Shown: one piece after another, positions 8,984 through 17,954 of the stretch
Numbering within the stretch: the first letter of the stretch is position 1
How the letters are laid out: every line of letters starts with the position of its first letter
Assembly (NCBI GenBank): GCA_001898145.1
Contig: MKSR01000012.1
Span: forward strand, 372,001-436,000
Reading direction: 5' to 3'
DNA length: 64,000 nucleotides
Source of the DNA: Dyadobacter sp. 50-39
Lineage (GTDB): Bacteria; Bacteroidota; Bacteroidia; Cytophagales; Spirosomataceae
The notes under the pieces: model-generated
The model's input: the letters and a program-made list of their open reading frames with translations, nothing else
Database searches by the model: none
Told to the model about the DNA's origin: nothing
Program-made: the position numbers and the translations under genes

Positions 8984-9568
8984 ATGAGCCTCATTAAGAC
9001 ACTTTTCATTATGATTACTTCCCTGATTACCGGGCTTTTCGTGGACAAATCCGAAATCGCGAGCCGCCCCGAGAATGCGCCTGTGGCGAAACAAACGCTT
9101 TATGATTTCAAGGTTAAATCGCTGGTAGGCGGCAAAACCATTGACCTGAGCAAGTACAAAGGCAAAAAAGTGGTGATTCTGAACGTAGCTTCCAAATGCG
9201 GTTACACCAAGCAGTACGCCGACTGGGAGAAATTTTACAAGGATCACGGCGACAAAGTGGTGGTACTCGGGTTTCCTGCCAACAATTTCGGTGGCCAGGA
9301 GCCAGGCAGCAGCGAGGAGATCGCTACTTTCTGCTCGGCTACTTACGGCGTGACATTCCCGATGTTTGAAAAGGTATCGGTCCTCGGCGACGACCAGGCT
9401 CCCATTTACAAATGGCTGAGCAGCAAAGACCTGAACGGCTGGAACGACAAGGTACCTACCTGGAATTTCTGCAAATACGTGATCAACGAAAAAGGCGAAC
9501 TTACGCACTTCTTCGCTTCGAAAGTATTGCCTACCGATGCTGAATTCACACAGGCAGTAGGAATTTAA
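8984..9568 (+). CDS. Glutathione peroxidase family (thiol peroxidase)
   Basis: A 194-residue peroxidase of the GPx family, which reduces hydrogen and lipid peroxides; bacterial Cys-type members usually take electrons from thioredoxin rather than glutathione. The peroxidatic cysteine is C72 in NVASKCGYT, the catalytic glutamine is in NNFGGQEPG, and the tryptophan is in WNFCKYVI (the usual position after WNF is a Lys/Glu, here Cys). A resolving cysteine candidate is in ATFCSATYG. The first 20 residues are hydrophobic (LFIMITSLITGLFV), suggesting a membrane anchor or signal sequence and thus a periplasmic location. It is followed by a strong terminator. Confidence 0.92.
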   Translation: MSLIKTLFIMITSLITGLFVDKSEIASRPENAPVAKQTLYDFKVKSLVGGKTIDLSKYKGKKVVILNVASKCGYTKQYADWEKFYKDHGDKVVVLGFPANNFGGQEPGSSEEIATFCSATYGVTFPMFEKVSVLGDDQAPIYKWLSSKDLNGWNDKVPTWNFCKYVINEKGELTHFFASKVLPTDAEFTQAVGI

Positions 9569-9576
9569 GTAAATTT

Positions 9577-9628
9577 ACTGTCGGAAGCAGCCCAGGTTTA
9601 TCCGAGGGCTCTTCCGACAGTTTCTTTT
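9577..9628 (+). terminator. Terminator of the glutathione peroxidase gene
   Basis: ACTGTCGGAAG (9577-9587) pairs with CTTCCGACAGT (9611-9621), with a further AGCCC/GGGCT pairing inside, followed by TTTCTTTT. A classic intrinsic terminator eight bases after the stop codon. Confidence 0.85.
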
Positions 9629-9651
9629 GAACACACCAACTATACGCAACT

Positions 9652-10026
9652 ATGAAAAACATGAACGAAGCCCGTCGCTATCTATCGAATGCAAAAGAGA
9701 TTTTACGAGAAAAAGCGGTAAAGGAAGATGGCGTTTACGAAGACCGAAAGTATGTAAAAATGGCTGGCCACACGGCATATGTTGGAGTACTGGAAGCTTT
9801 GGACGTCGTTTTCGGCAACAAAAAGAAGGGCCGAAAAAATGTTGACTGGTATAAAGAAGAGCTTGCCAATATTGACAAAAAAGTCTTATCTAATTTCCTG
9901 ATCGCTTACGATGTCCTTCACCTTTCAATGAGTTACGATGGCGTCCTAAGTGCTGCCGTTTCAAAGGAAGGACTTGAAGTTGCGGAAAAAATTATTGACT
10001 GGGCCGAGCAAAAAACGGCAGCCTGA
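9652..10026 (+). CDS. DUF5618-like small helical protein
   Basis: A 124-residue, lysine-rich and apparently all-helical cytosolic protein. The segments ARRYLSNAKEIL, DRKYVKMAGHTAYVGVLEALD and LANIDKKVLSNFLIAYDVLHL recall the DUF5618 family found mainly in Bacteroidota; the arrangement of helices resembles the HEPN fold, but the RxxxxH motif of toxic HEPN nucleases is not evident. A second ATG nine bases in is also possible as start. It lies 28 bp before menA and could share its transcript, yet no functional link between the two is known. It is the sort of protein that sometimes pairs with a nucleotidyltransferase; none is seen. Confidence 0.72.
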   Translation: MKNMNEARRYLSNAKEILREKAVKEDGVYEDRKYVKMAGHTAYVGVLEALDVVFGNKKKGRKNVDWYKEELANIDKKVLSNFLIAYDVLHLSMSYDGVLSAAVSKEGLEVAEKIIDWAEQKTAA

Positions 10027-10054
10027 AATTACCCGAATTAACAATACCCGAAAA

Positions 10055-10948
10055 ATGAATCCCTGGATTGAAGCCGCGCGTCCCCGCACATTACCTCTTG
10101 CATTATCTTGTATTTTAATGGGCTGTTTCCTGGCAGCAGCTTCGGGGCAGTTTAGTTGGCCGGTGGCGGGTCTGAGCGTGCTTACCACCATTCTCCTGCA
10201 AGTACTTTCCAACTTTGCCAATGACTACGGCGACGCCGTGAATGGCAAGGATACGGAGCTCCGTGAAGGCCCGCGCCGGGCTGTGCATTCGGGGCACATT
10301 ACGGCAGAGAAAATGCTCCGGGCGATTATCATTTTTTCTGTGCTGGCATTGATCTCAGGCATTACCCTGCTCACGATCGCATTAAAAGATGCCCCTGCAA
10401 ATACTTTCTGGGTATTTCTCGGCATTGGCATTGCCTGCATTATTGCCGCCATTACCTACACCGCAGGTAAGCGTCCCTATGGCTATGTGGGCCTGGGCGA
10501 TCTTTCCGTTCTCATCTTTTTCGGCTGGGTAGGTGTGCTCGGCAGCAACTTCCTGCACACGCATGTGTGGAACTGGGGCCTGCTGCTGCCTGCAACGAGC
10601 TGCGGACTTTTTGCCGTAGGTGTATTGAATATCAACAACATCCGCGATATCGACTCCGACCGCGCAACGGGAAAGAACTCGATCCCAGTCCGCATTGGTC
10701 GTGAAAAAGCCATCGTCTACCACTGGTGTATTCTGCTGATAGGCATGCTTTGCGTCACAGTGTACACGGCGCAGCATTTTTCAAGCTACACCAGCCTTAT
10801 CTTCTTCCTCAGTTTTCCATTATTCGTCAAAAACGGCCTCGCCATTTCCCGCCTCACCAAAGCCAGCGACCTCGATCCATACCTGAAACAAATGGCACTT
10901 TCAACGTTGTTATTTGTGATTTTGTTTGGGATTGGGATTGTGCTTTAA
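10055..10948 (+). CDS. menA: 1,4-dihydroxy-2-naphthoate polyprenyltransferase
   Basis: A 297-residue integral membrane UbiA-superfamily prenyltransferase, the step that attaches the isoprenoid tail to the naphthoate ring in menaquinone synthesis. The first Asp-rich Mg-diphosphate motif is NDYGDAVNGKD (56-66) and the second is NNIRDIDSDRATGKNS in the middle of the protein; about eight hydrophobic helices can be counted. The ATG at 10055 is chosen because the family begins MNPWIEAARPRTLPLA; the open frame extends further upstream into the DUF5618 gene without a plausible start. Menaquinone is the usual quinone of Bacteroidota. It converges with the SGNH gene with a 2-bp gap. Confidence 0.93.
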   Translation: MNPWIEAARPRTLPLALSCILMGCFLAAASGQFSWPVAGLSVLTTILLQVLSNFANDYGDAVNGKDTELREGPRRAVHSGHITAEKMLRAIIIFSVLALISGITLLTIALKDAPANTFWVFLGIGIACIIAAITYTAGKRPYGYVGLGDLSVLIFFGWVGVLGSNFLHTHVWNWGLLLPATSCGLFAVGVLNINNIRDIDSDRATGKNSIPVRIGREKAIVYHWCILLIGMLCVTVYTAQHFSSYTSLIFFLSFPLFVKNGLAISRLTKASDLDPYLKQMALSTLLFVILFGIGIVL

Positions 10949-10950
10949 AC

Positions 10951-12732
10951 CTATTTCACAAAAGGCTTAATCGCATTACCCAGCAGGCTGTAACCTTTTT
11001 CATTGGGGTGCAGTCCGTCGGAGAACAGCGCTTCGTCGATGTTGCCGTCCGGTTTCAGGAACACTTTGCCTGGGTTGATGAACATCACGTCCGCCTCCCC
11101 GGTGATTTGCGCGAGTTTTTCATTTAATGTAGCGACGCGCTGTTCCTGCTGTCGACGCGGATAAATGCCCATCATCACAATCTGCGCCTGCGGTTGACGG
11201 TATTTGATAGCCTCAATCAATAGCTTCCAACCGGCTGCTATCTCCGCATCGCTATTCAGCCCGAGGTTATTGGTACCAATGTTAACGAAGATCTGTTTTG
11301 CTTTGAAACCGTCCAGTTCGCCATGGTAAATGCGCCATAGCACATTCTCGATACGATCCCAGCCGTAACCCAGGTTCACCGAATTCTTCCCGAAAGTACC
11401 GCTCCACGACGATTCCCCCACAGCCCTGGGCCCTTTTGGCAATCCTCCCCAGAAATGCGTGATCGAGTTGCCGATCACTACCGTTGCAGGCGCTGATTTC
11501 CGGTTCAGTTCCAGCACTTCCGAGTGTCTTTTTTCCCAATCATAATTGTGCAACTCGCGCATTTGAATGATTGGCCGGGTAGTGGAAACCTCGCCCGATG
11601 GCTCGTGCAGGATCTTCCTCAAATGCTTTTCATACCCTTCCGCATATTGCAGCATTCCCACGTCTGTCGGATGCGTGCCGTCCACAGTCGATTCATAGTC
11701 TAGCCCGAAATCTTCTTTGGGGATAATGTATACGTTCTGAAAACCCAGTGATTTCAATGCTGCAAAGGCATCTTTCAACACGCCGTTGATCTCTGCATAG
11801 TAATGCTTGCTTTGAGGATTGATGTCTTCTTCGGCATAGCCGGCATGTTCTGCGAGTACGATGGGCACATCCGGCCGCTTCTGGCGCAACGCTGTAACCG
11901 AGTTGATCACGCGCTTTTTGACCTCCTCGGCGGTTAGCCCGAGCTTCGAATCCGGGCGGATGGTGAGGTTAGGCAGGCAATCAAGCACATAAATCTTCGC
12001 ATCGATCTCCCCCACCAGGTCAACGACTTCCTTTTCCAGCCTGCCATTTCCCGAAAAGCCGAGATTAATGAGCGGCCGGTCCATTTTCCGGCCCAGTATC
12101 GAAGTCCAGGCCATTCCCGGCCGCGACGCGCAGGCTCCCTGCATAATAGACGTACCATAAACGACAATCGGCTTTTCCGGCCTTACTGCCAGCGGCGTAA
12201 ACTCGGTACCTTCCGGCGTACCTACTTCCAGCCATTTTACATTATTATAAAGTGGTAGAAACAACCGGTACTCGCGCCCGTGCTTGTGGTAATTATCGTT
12301 GGGTGCAAGGTTTCTGAAATCGTAGGTAATGGTGTCCCCAAATGCGTATTTGCCCGCACACCAGCGCCAGTCGCCGTCGCTGCTGATCGCGTACAGGTCG
12401 ACGCCGCTCACGCCCGTTGCCGGCATATGCGGAAGCGCGTGCTTGCCGCCCACCGCATAGCGAATCTTAATCTCGGAGGAATTGGCACGAAACCGGATCA
12501 TCAGTCCCGCCGACTGCGTCGACAAGCCCCATACCACATCGCGCACCTGCTTCTCCGCGCGGGCAGGCAGGCGGTCGTAAGGGCTTTTCAGTTCTTTCGG
12601 CCAGGCCTGGCCTTCCACGACAGGAAAGGGCGCGGTTTGAGGATTCCACCAAACATATTGGCTGTTCTGCGCTAAAACCTGGACGCTCAGCAGCAGGCCG
12701 AGACACAAGATGGAAAAGGATTTCGAGAGCAT
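10951..12732 (-). CDS. Secreted protein with two tandem SGNH/GDSL hydrolase domains
   Basis: A 593-residue exported protein; the ATG at 12732 gives the signal peptide MLSKSFSILCLGLLLSVQVLAQ. An N-terminal beta domain carries the GxDLY motif (GVDLYAISSDGDWRW), as in the PF14607 family. The first SGNH hydrolase follows, with the serine block GTSIMQG and the late Asp/His block DGTHPTD. After a linker at about 385-405 comes a second SGNH domain with its own blocks: GNSITHFWGG, the block III motif NIGTNNLG and DGLHPNEKGY. Both copies look catalytically complete. Such proteins are usually carbohydrate or acyl esterases of the periplasm or cell surface, so a role in removing acetyl groups from glycans is plausible but not shown. 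It has no operon partner. Confidence 0.88.
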   Translation of the reverse strand: MLSKSFSILCLGLLLSVQVLAQNSQYVWWNPQTAPFPVVEGQAWPKELKSPYDRLPARAEKQVRDVVWGLSTQSAGLMIRFRANSSEIKIRYAVGGKHALPHMPATGVSGVDLYAISSDGDWRWCAGKYAFGDTITYDFRNLAPNDNYHKHGREYRLFLPLYNNVKWLEVGTPEGTEFTPLAVRPEKPIVVYGTSIMQGACASRPGMAWTSILGRKMDRPLINLGFSGNGRLEKEVVDLVGEIDAKIYVLDCLPNLTIRPDSKLGLTAEEVKKRVINSVTALRQKRPDVPIVLAEHAGYAEEDINPQSKHYYAEINGVLKDAFAALKSLGFQNVYIIPKEDFGLDYESTVDGTHPTDVGMLQYAEGYEKHLRKILHEPSGEVSTTRPIIQMRELHNYDWEKRHSEVLELNRKSAPATVVIGNSITHFWGGLPKGPRAVGESSWSGTFGKNSVNLGYGWDRIENVLWRIYHGELDGFKAKQIFVNIGTNNLGLNSDAEIAAGWKLLIEAIKYRQPQAQIVMMGIYPRRQQEQRVATLNEKLAQITGEADVMFINPGKVFLKPDGNIDEALFSDGLHPNEKGYSLLGNAIKPFVK

Positions 12733-12908
12733 AAAATGAAAAACGGACACCGATGTATCGTTACAAAAGTGCCCGCCAGACTATTTCTCCCGTTTGGGAA
12801 CCGATTATTTCACAATCACGCCGTCTATGATAAACGTCAATTCTTCTTTCGGCTCGGTGACAAGATTGGTTTATTTGTTAACACCTACGGAATTACAATC
12901 AAAGCGAT

Positions 12909-15900
12909 CTATTCAAGCACCTCGACCCAGCCCTTGCAATGATTCCCCTGAGGCGTATCGACTACGTAGAGGTAGGTTCCATTGGCAATGCCTTTGCCCC
13001 AATTGTTTCGATAATCGGCTGATTTGAAAATGGATTTACCCCAGCGGTTGAAGATTTCCAGCGAAGATGAGACGACGGGCACGATAAAAAAATCGTTCTT
13101 CCCGTCGCCGTTCGGGGTGATGACATTGCTTAATGTGAATGCAGGTTCAGCACTAACTTGCTTGATGGCGGCAAGCGAGCAGCCAGCCGCGTTGTAGGCG
13201 GTTAAGGTGACAGTATATTCTCCGGGAACCTCGTAAATGTAGTTTTTCACCTCGGGGCCGGTCATAGGATTCCCTGTCCCCATGTTCCATTCATACCGCT
13301 GCGCTTTGCCGGTTTTAGTAGTTAAGGAATAGGTAAATGGCTCATTACACGCCCCTCCCGATTGAATCACCTCAAAATCAGGCGCGTAGGACTGGTCCAC
13401 CTTAACGGTAATCTCCCGGAGCGGGCGACATCCGTCTTCGTACAACCCTTCAATCACGTAGGTAGTCGTTTGGGTAGGTTTCACAGTCACCGATTTGCCG
13501 ATTGTTTCCGGTAACCCGGCTGTTGCACGCCATTTGTATTGCGGAGCGCTGCCCGACACCGTCAGCGTCACGGTCGCACCCTGGCATACTTCGGTGTCGG
13601 GCATGCCTACGAAATCTGTTTTCTTCTCTACGGCCAGCTTTACCTTTTCCGTAACCTTGCAGCCTGCATTATTGCTGATTTCAACAGCATACTCCGTGGT
13701 TTCCTTTACTGTGGCCACGGGCGCGGCGATATTCGCATTATCCAGCCCGGCGGCCGGAGACCATTTGTACTGGGTACCTCCGCTGGCACTCAGTTTCACT
13801 GCGCTGTTTTCACAAACAGTGGTATCGCCCGTTATTTTCGTGGCCAACGTTTCGACAATAATCTTTTTTTGCGCTACATCCATCCGCTTGCAACTCAAAC
13901 GGTTGTAAGCCGTCAGCGTCACCGTATACTCGCCAGGCTTTGTAAATGCATACTCAAATTGCCCTTCGTCTCTTGAAATCGTATTTCCGTTCACCTCCCA
14001 GATATAATCGACCCCTCCTTCACTGGTATTCACAAAAGTAAGTTCCAGCGGTGCGCAGCCACGGAGCACGTCCCTGGTTTGCCCCGAATACACGTCGAAA
14101 TCCGCTTTCAAGCGGTCAATATCGATCTTGAATGCGGCATTGTTACAATTCTCGCTGTTGTTGGTTTTCGACCAGGCCTGCGGGCTGGTTGGGAAGCTAC
14201 TGCCGCCGCATGCGCAGGTGGCATGGTAAATCATCCCGTTTTTATCGAACCGGCTTGTTCCGCCATCCACATGGTCGCCCTGCTGGCGCGGATCACGGCT
14301 GAGCGTCCCGAAGAACGTACCATACAGCAGCGATTTCGCACCCTGTTCCAGAATCGCGATGTAAAAGTTATTTCCATTTGTAGTCCGCTGAATCGCGTCA
14401 TCCGTGACCGGAAGGCCTGACGTGCTGCTCGCGACGCTGTTGTTGGTGCTGCTGTTGACATTTCCGCCCCAACCGGCCAGGTAAATGTTACCGCATTCGC
14501 TCACCAGGAAGGCCGTCGGAGAAATATCGGGTGTTCCGCGACCCGAACCGATTACCGTGGAGAATAGCGATTGCGACAACGATGCATTCAATGCGTGCAC
14601 AAACTGCCCGCTTTTAGCATTCTGGTACACGCCCTGACTCACGGGATAGCTTCCCGTCGTCAGACCGTAAACATAAACCTGATTGGCCTGATCGATATCC
14701 AGCAGATAAGCCCCATCCTGCTTGTCGGTGCCCAGGTAGGTCAATGCAGCGAGTTGATCATTCACAAAACGGGCCACAAAGCCATCTTCCGTCCCCCTCA
14801 ATGTGGATTGGTAAGCGCCTGTTTTCGCCGGCAGGTTACCGCTTTGGGAGATTCCCGCAATGTATATTTCCCCGTTTGCAGCCACTTTCAGAGAATAAGC
14901 CGCGTCCCAATTTTCACCGCCCAGGTATGTCGACCACAGCAATTGATCAAGTCCGGCAGAGAGCTTAGCCACCACCCCGTCCTGCCCTCCGCCTGACTTG
15001 GCTTGCGAGGCATTTTTCAAGGGAAAATTGGCCGAATTGGTGGAAGAAACAATGTATACCCGGTCGCTGGCATCGACCCCTATTTCACCGCGAAAACTAT
15101 CGCCATAGTTGCGGATCGCGACGTCGTCGGTGACACTCACACCATCATTTCCATTGCCGCCCAGAAATGTGGACGCAGTAAGCTGCTTGCCGTCTGTACT
15201 GAGCTTTGAAATGAAAAGATCGGCGCCGTTTTGCAGGTCGAGGCCGGAAATGGGTGTCGTAGCGGTACCTCCGCCAAATGCTACCTGAAATGCCCTGGTT
15301 ACCGGGAAATTCCTGGAAGAAGTCGTACCTAAAATGAGCAGTTCCTTTCGGCTATTCACGATCAGGCTGGCAGGAACTTCTGTCGCATTGCCCCCCAGAA
15401 AGGTGGCGTATAGCAGATCCGAACCGTCGGGATTGAACTTCATGATCGAAACATCGACCAATCCAGCAAATTTAACCTGAAATGCACCGGTCGTCGCGGG
15501 GAAATTGGCACCGAACACGGTACCGCCAGAATACAGGTTACCGTCACCATCATACGTTGCCGTGTGGCCCCAGTTGTCCGCTACCGAACCGGAATAGGTT
15601 GAAAATATCAATTCGGGATCGATGGTAAGCGGCAATGCTTTGTTATAACCCGCAGAAAGGTCGAAATGCACGATATTTTCACCCGAAATACGAAATGACG
15701 ACGGGACTTCCGCAGTACGCGCATTACCTGCGGATTGAAACGAGTACGGCTGGGCCTCTTTGATATCCCCTACCGACGTTTTAATCACAATCTGCCCCGA
15801 TTCATTCAGAAAGACCTTTTCAGCACCTTTATATTGTAAACCGATCTTCGAAGCATCCGCTCCCGGCTTCACAATAAATTCGTATTTCAGCTTTGCCTGG

Positions 15901-16367
15901 TTGAGGTAAACGCGAAGGTCAATATCAGGATAAATGTTTTCATAAATCACCTCCTCGAAACCTTTCACACCACTGGCCCACGCATTGGGATTGCTTCCCA
16001 AAAAGTAATTAAAATGCCCTTTGCCTTCCTTCAAAGGCTTGTGGCGCACATTGGAGGATGCATTGACAAAAGTCACTTCCACCCCATGCGCACGGACGTC
16101 GGTTATGCCCGCATCCTCACGCGCAGCCGGCACGGGCGTGTGCCCCTTAGCGTGCATCGAAGAGATTTTGGAGCCGTCATACAATACGTAAACGAATGAA
16201 TGTGATTTCAAAAACAAAAAACCGCCGGGAATCGCGGCGCGGAAAAGGATGTCTCTGTCCCATTGCCCTTTGTTTTCGATAAAGTAGGCCGAGGCAGCCT
16301 GGGAGAGGTCGGCGGCGCGGACGATGATCAGAAACGATATGAAGAGAAGCCGTAAAGTTTTCTGCAT
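12909..16367 (-). CDS. T9SS type B cargo: SBBP-repeat/PKD adhesin-like protein
   Basis: An 1152-residue secreted protein. A signal peptide (residues 1 to about 25, ending AASA) is followed by an N-terminal domain with IENKGQWDRDILFRA and DIDLRVYLNQAKLKYEFIV (DUF7948-like). From about 270 to 730 come repeated blades with the pattern LGGxxxDxxxxLxVxxxGxIYIAG, typical of SBBP beta-propeller repeats, then PKD/Ig-like domains (YTVTLTAYNRLSC and YTVTLTAYNAAGC). The last 80 residues, with NVITPNGDGKNDFF and IFNRWGKSIFKS, are the gliding-motility-associated C-terminal sorting domain that directs export and surface attachment by the type IX secretion system. Its partners are unknown. It starts 21 bp after the ABC ATPase gene and may be co-transcribed with it. 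Confidence 0.9.
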   Translation of the reverse strand: MQKTLRLLFISFLIIVRAADLSQAASAYFIENKGQWDRDILFRAAIPGGFLFLKSHSFVYVLYDGSKISSMHAKGHTPVPAAREDAGITDVRAHGVEVTFVNASSNVRHKPLKEGKGHFNYFLGSNPNAWASGVKGFEEVIYENIYPDIDLRVYLNQAKLKYEFIVKPGADASKIGLQYKGAEKVFLNESGQIVIKTSVGDIKEAQPYSFQSAGNARTAEVPSSFRISGENIVHFDLSAGYNKALPLTIDPELIFSTYSGSVADNWGHTATYDGDGNLYSGGTVFGANFPATTGAFQVKFAGLVDVSIMKFNPDGSDLLYATFLGGNATEVPASLIVNSRKELLILGTTSSRNFPVTRAFQVAFGGGTATTPISGLDLQNGADLFISKLSTDGKQLTASTFLGGNGNDGVSVTDDVAIRNYGDSFRGEIGVDASDRVYIVSSTNSANFPLKNASQAKSGGGQDGVVAKLSAGLDQLLWSTYLGGENWDAAYSLKVAANGEIYIAGISQSGNLPAKTGAYQSTLRGTEDGFVARFVNDQLAALTYLGTDKQDGAYLLDIDQANQVYVYGLTTGSYPVSQGVYQNAKSGQFVHALNASLSQSLFSTVIGSGRGTPDISPTAFLVSECGNIYLAGWGGNVNSSTNNSVASSTSGLPVTDDAIQRTTNGNNFYIAILEQGAKSLLYGTFFGTLSRDPRQQGDHVDGGTSRFDKNGMIYHATCACGGSSFPTSPQAWSKTNNSENCNNAAFKIDIDRLKADFDVYSGQTRDVLRGCAPLELTFVNTSEGGVDYIWEVNGNTISRDEGQFEYAFTKPGEYTVTLTAYNRLSCKRMDVAQKKIIVETLATKITGDTTVCENSAVKLSASGGTQYKWSPAAGLDNANIAAPVATVKETTEYAVEISNNAGCKVTEKVKLAVEKKTDFVGMPDTEVCQGATVTLTVSGSAPQYKWRATAGLPETIGKSVTVKPTQTTTYVIEGLYEDGCRPLREITVKVDQSYAPDFEVIQSGGACNEPFTYSLTTKTGKAQRYEWNMGTGNPMTGPEVKNYIYEVPGEYTVTLTAYNAAGCSLAAIKQVSAEPAFTLSNVITPNGDGKNDFFIVPVVSSSLEIFNRWGKSIFKSADYRNNWGKGIANGTYLYVVDTPQGNHCKGWVEVLE

Positions 16368-16388
16368 AATCCGCGCGTCAAAGTTTTT

Positions 16389-17009
16389 TTATTTGAACGC
16401 AGAAACCGAGATGATATTTTCACAAAAATCGTATTCCTGCTGCACATTCGAGCCCAGTAAAACGAGCTGATTCTGTGTATTATCCATTACGTGATCGAGG
16501 TACCAATTGATGCCTTGTACATCCAGATTTGTTGTTGGTTCATCCAGAAAAACCACTGGTACATCGGAGAGAAACGCGAGCCCCAGCTTCACCCGCTGCT
16601 TCATACCCGAGGAAAAGTGCCTGATGATCTTCCCGCTCGCGTGGGGCAATTGTATGAAATCCTCAAAATCCTTCGCGGAAACACCGTTTTTGAATGGTTT
16701 GAATTTGTTATGAAACTCGATTTGCTCCCGCAATGTAAATTCCTCAATCAATTCGAGGTAAGGTGCTGCAATGACGATATGCTTATACCAGTGATCCGTC
16801 TCAATTTCGTTGCCGCTCCCGCCGGTATACGTGATTTTACCTTCCGAAACCGGGATCATACCTGTCAGCAATTGCAGCAAGGTCGACTTACCGCTTCCGT
16901 TCGGCCCTACAAATACGTACTTTTCGCCCGCCGCGAGTTCGAAGCTGGCATTTCTGACGATCCACTCTTTGATGAACTTCTTTCCTATTTTATCGACTGT
17001 AATCCGCAC
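16389..17009 (-). CDS. Orphan ABC transporter ATP-binding protein
   Basis: A 206-residue ABC nucleotide-binding domain without a fused or adjacent permease. Walker A is GPNGSGKST (35-43), the signature is SSGMKQRVK (133-141) and Walker B is VVFLDEPT (152-159) with the catalytic glutamate E157. Two motifs look altered: where a Q-loop glutamine is expected the sequence is VIAAPYLELI, and where the H-loop histidine is expected it is LLGSNVQQEYD, with N188 in place of His. Short ATPases of this kind are found alone in Cytophagales and may act with an unlinked permease or another partner. The gene sits in a minus-strand run between beta-lactamase (22 bp) and the T9SS protein (21 bp). Confidence 0.87.
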   Translation of the reverse strand: MRITVDKIGKKFIKEWIVRNASFELAAGEKYVFVGPNGSGKSTLLQLLTGMIPVSEGKITYTGGSGNEIETDHWYKHIVIAAPYLELIEEFTLREQIEFHNKFKPFKNGVSAKDFEDFIQLPHASGKIIRHFSSGMKQRVKLGLAFLSDVPVVFLDEPTTNLDVQGINWYLDHVMDNTQNQLVLLGSNVQQEYDFCENIISVSAFK

Positions 17010-17031
17010 TGGTTCTCTTTGATGTTCTTCG

Positions 17032-17922
17032 TTATTTACCGCCGTAATAATCCCACGCGGCCTTCGCTACCTGGGCGATCACCCGCTCGCGTGTATCCAT
17101 GTCCGCAGCTGCATCCGAAACGAACACCACCACCGCAATGGCCTTCCCATTGGGTAATTTCATGATGCCCGCGTCGTTCGTGGCCGCCGTTATTCCCTTG
17201 TCGTTGGTGTTGGAAGTACCTGTTTTATGTGCTACTTCGGTACCTTTGGGCAGCAATCCTTTGATTCTCTTTAAACCGGTAGGGCCTTCTACGAGCACTT
17301 TCCACAGAAAATCATGGCTTGCTTTCGAAAGTTTGTTGCGTTCGAATGCAATTTGCAACAGTTGCAGGTAAGCCGAAGGCCTTGCATAGTTGGTATACTG
17401 AACCTCCCAACCCGCTTTCATTTCCCGCTCGGTGGCTACAATGGCAATATCCTTCACGCCCAGCGAATGAATGTAATCATTCACCTTTCGGGTACCGCCG
17501 GCCAGCCTGAACAGAATGTCACAGGCATTGTTATCGCTTTCCGACACCGAGTAACTGATCAACTCGCCGAGCGTGATGTCGAAATCACGGTTCGGAAGCT
17601 TATCGCGCATAGGGCTGTGCGTTTGCTGGTCCAGCTCTTCCCGGGTAACATGGATTTTTTGATCCAGCTTGTATTTGCCCTTATCCACCAAATCCAGCAC
17701 TGCAATCGCCAGCGGGAATTTGAATGTGCTTTGCATCGGAAACTTGTGGTCCTGGTTGATCAGCAGCGTTCCCTTCGTCTTCAAATCCATTACCCCTACC
17801 CCCACAATACCCTTTGCCTGCTTACTGATGGTTTCTATTTCAGATTTAAGCTTTGCCTGCTGGCCCAGGGCAATAATCGGGAGGATCAGTATTAAAATTG
17901 AGATCGGAGCAAATCTGGTCAT
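17032..17922 (-). CDS. Class A beta-lactamase, subclass A2-like
   Basis: A 296-residue periplasmic serine beta-lactamase with an N-terminal signal peptide (residues 1-20). All active-site motifs are visible: STFK at 65-68 (Ambler S70-K73), SDN at 129-131, a glutamate E165 in ATEREMK corresponding to Ambler E166, and KTG at 233-235. The residue at Ambler 170 is lysine instead of the common asparagine; PER-type A2 enzymes also depart from Asn there. This, plus the overall length, places it with the chromosomal A2 lineage of Bacteroidota (PER/CfxA/CepA relatives). It probably gives some penicillin or cephalosporin resistance, but expression and spectrum cannot be read from sequence. It lies 32 bp after the CBS protein gene. 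Confidence 0.92.
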   Translation of the reverse strand: MTRFAPISILILILPIIALGQQAKLKSEIETISKQAKGIVGVGVMDLKTKGTLLINQDHKFPMQSTFKFPLAIAVLDLVDKGKYKLDQKIHVTREELDQQTHSPMRDKLPNRDFDITLGELISYSVSESDNNACDILFRLAGGTRKVNDYIHSLGVKDIAIVATEREMKAGWEVQYTNYARPSAYLQLLQIAFERNKLSKASHDFLWKVLVEGPTGLKRIKGLLPKGTEVAHKTGTSNTNDKGITAATNDAGIMKLPNGKAIAVVVFVSDAAADMDTRERVIAQVAKAAWDYYGGK

Positions 17923-17954
17923 GGGAATGTGTGAAGTTTGATAATGTTGTTGAA

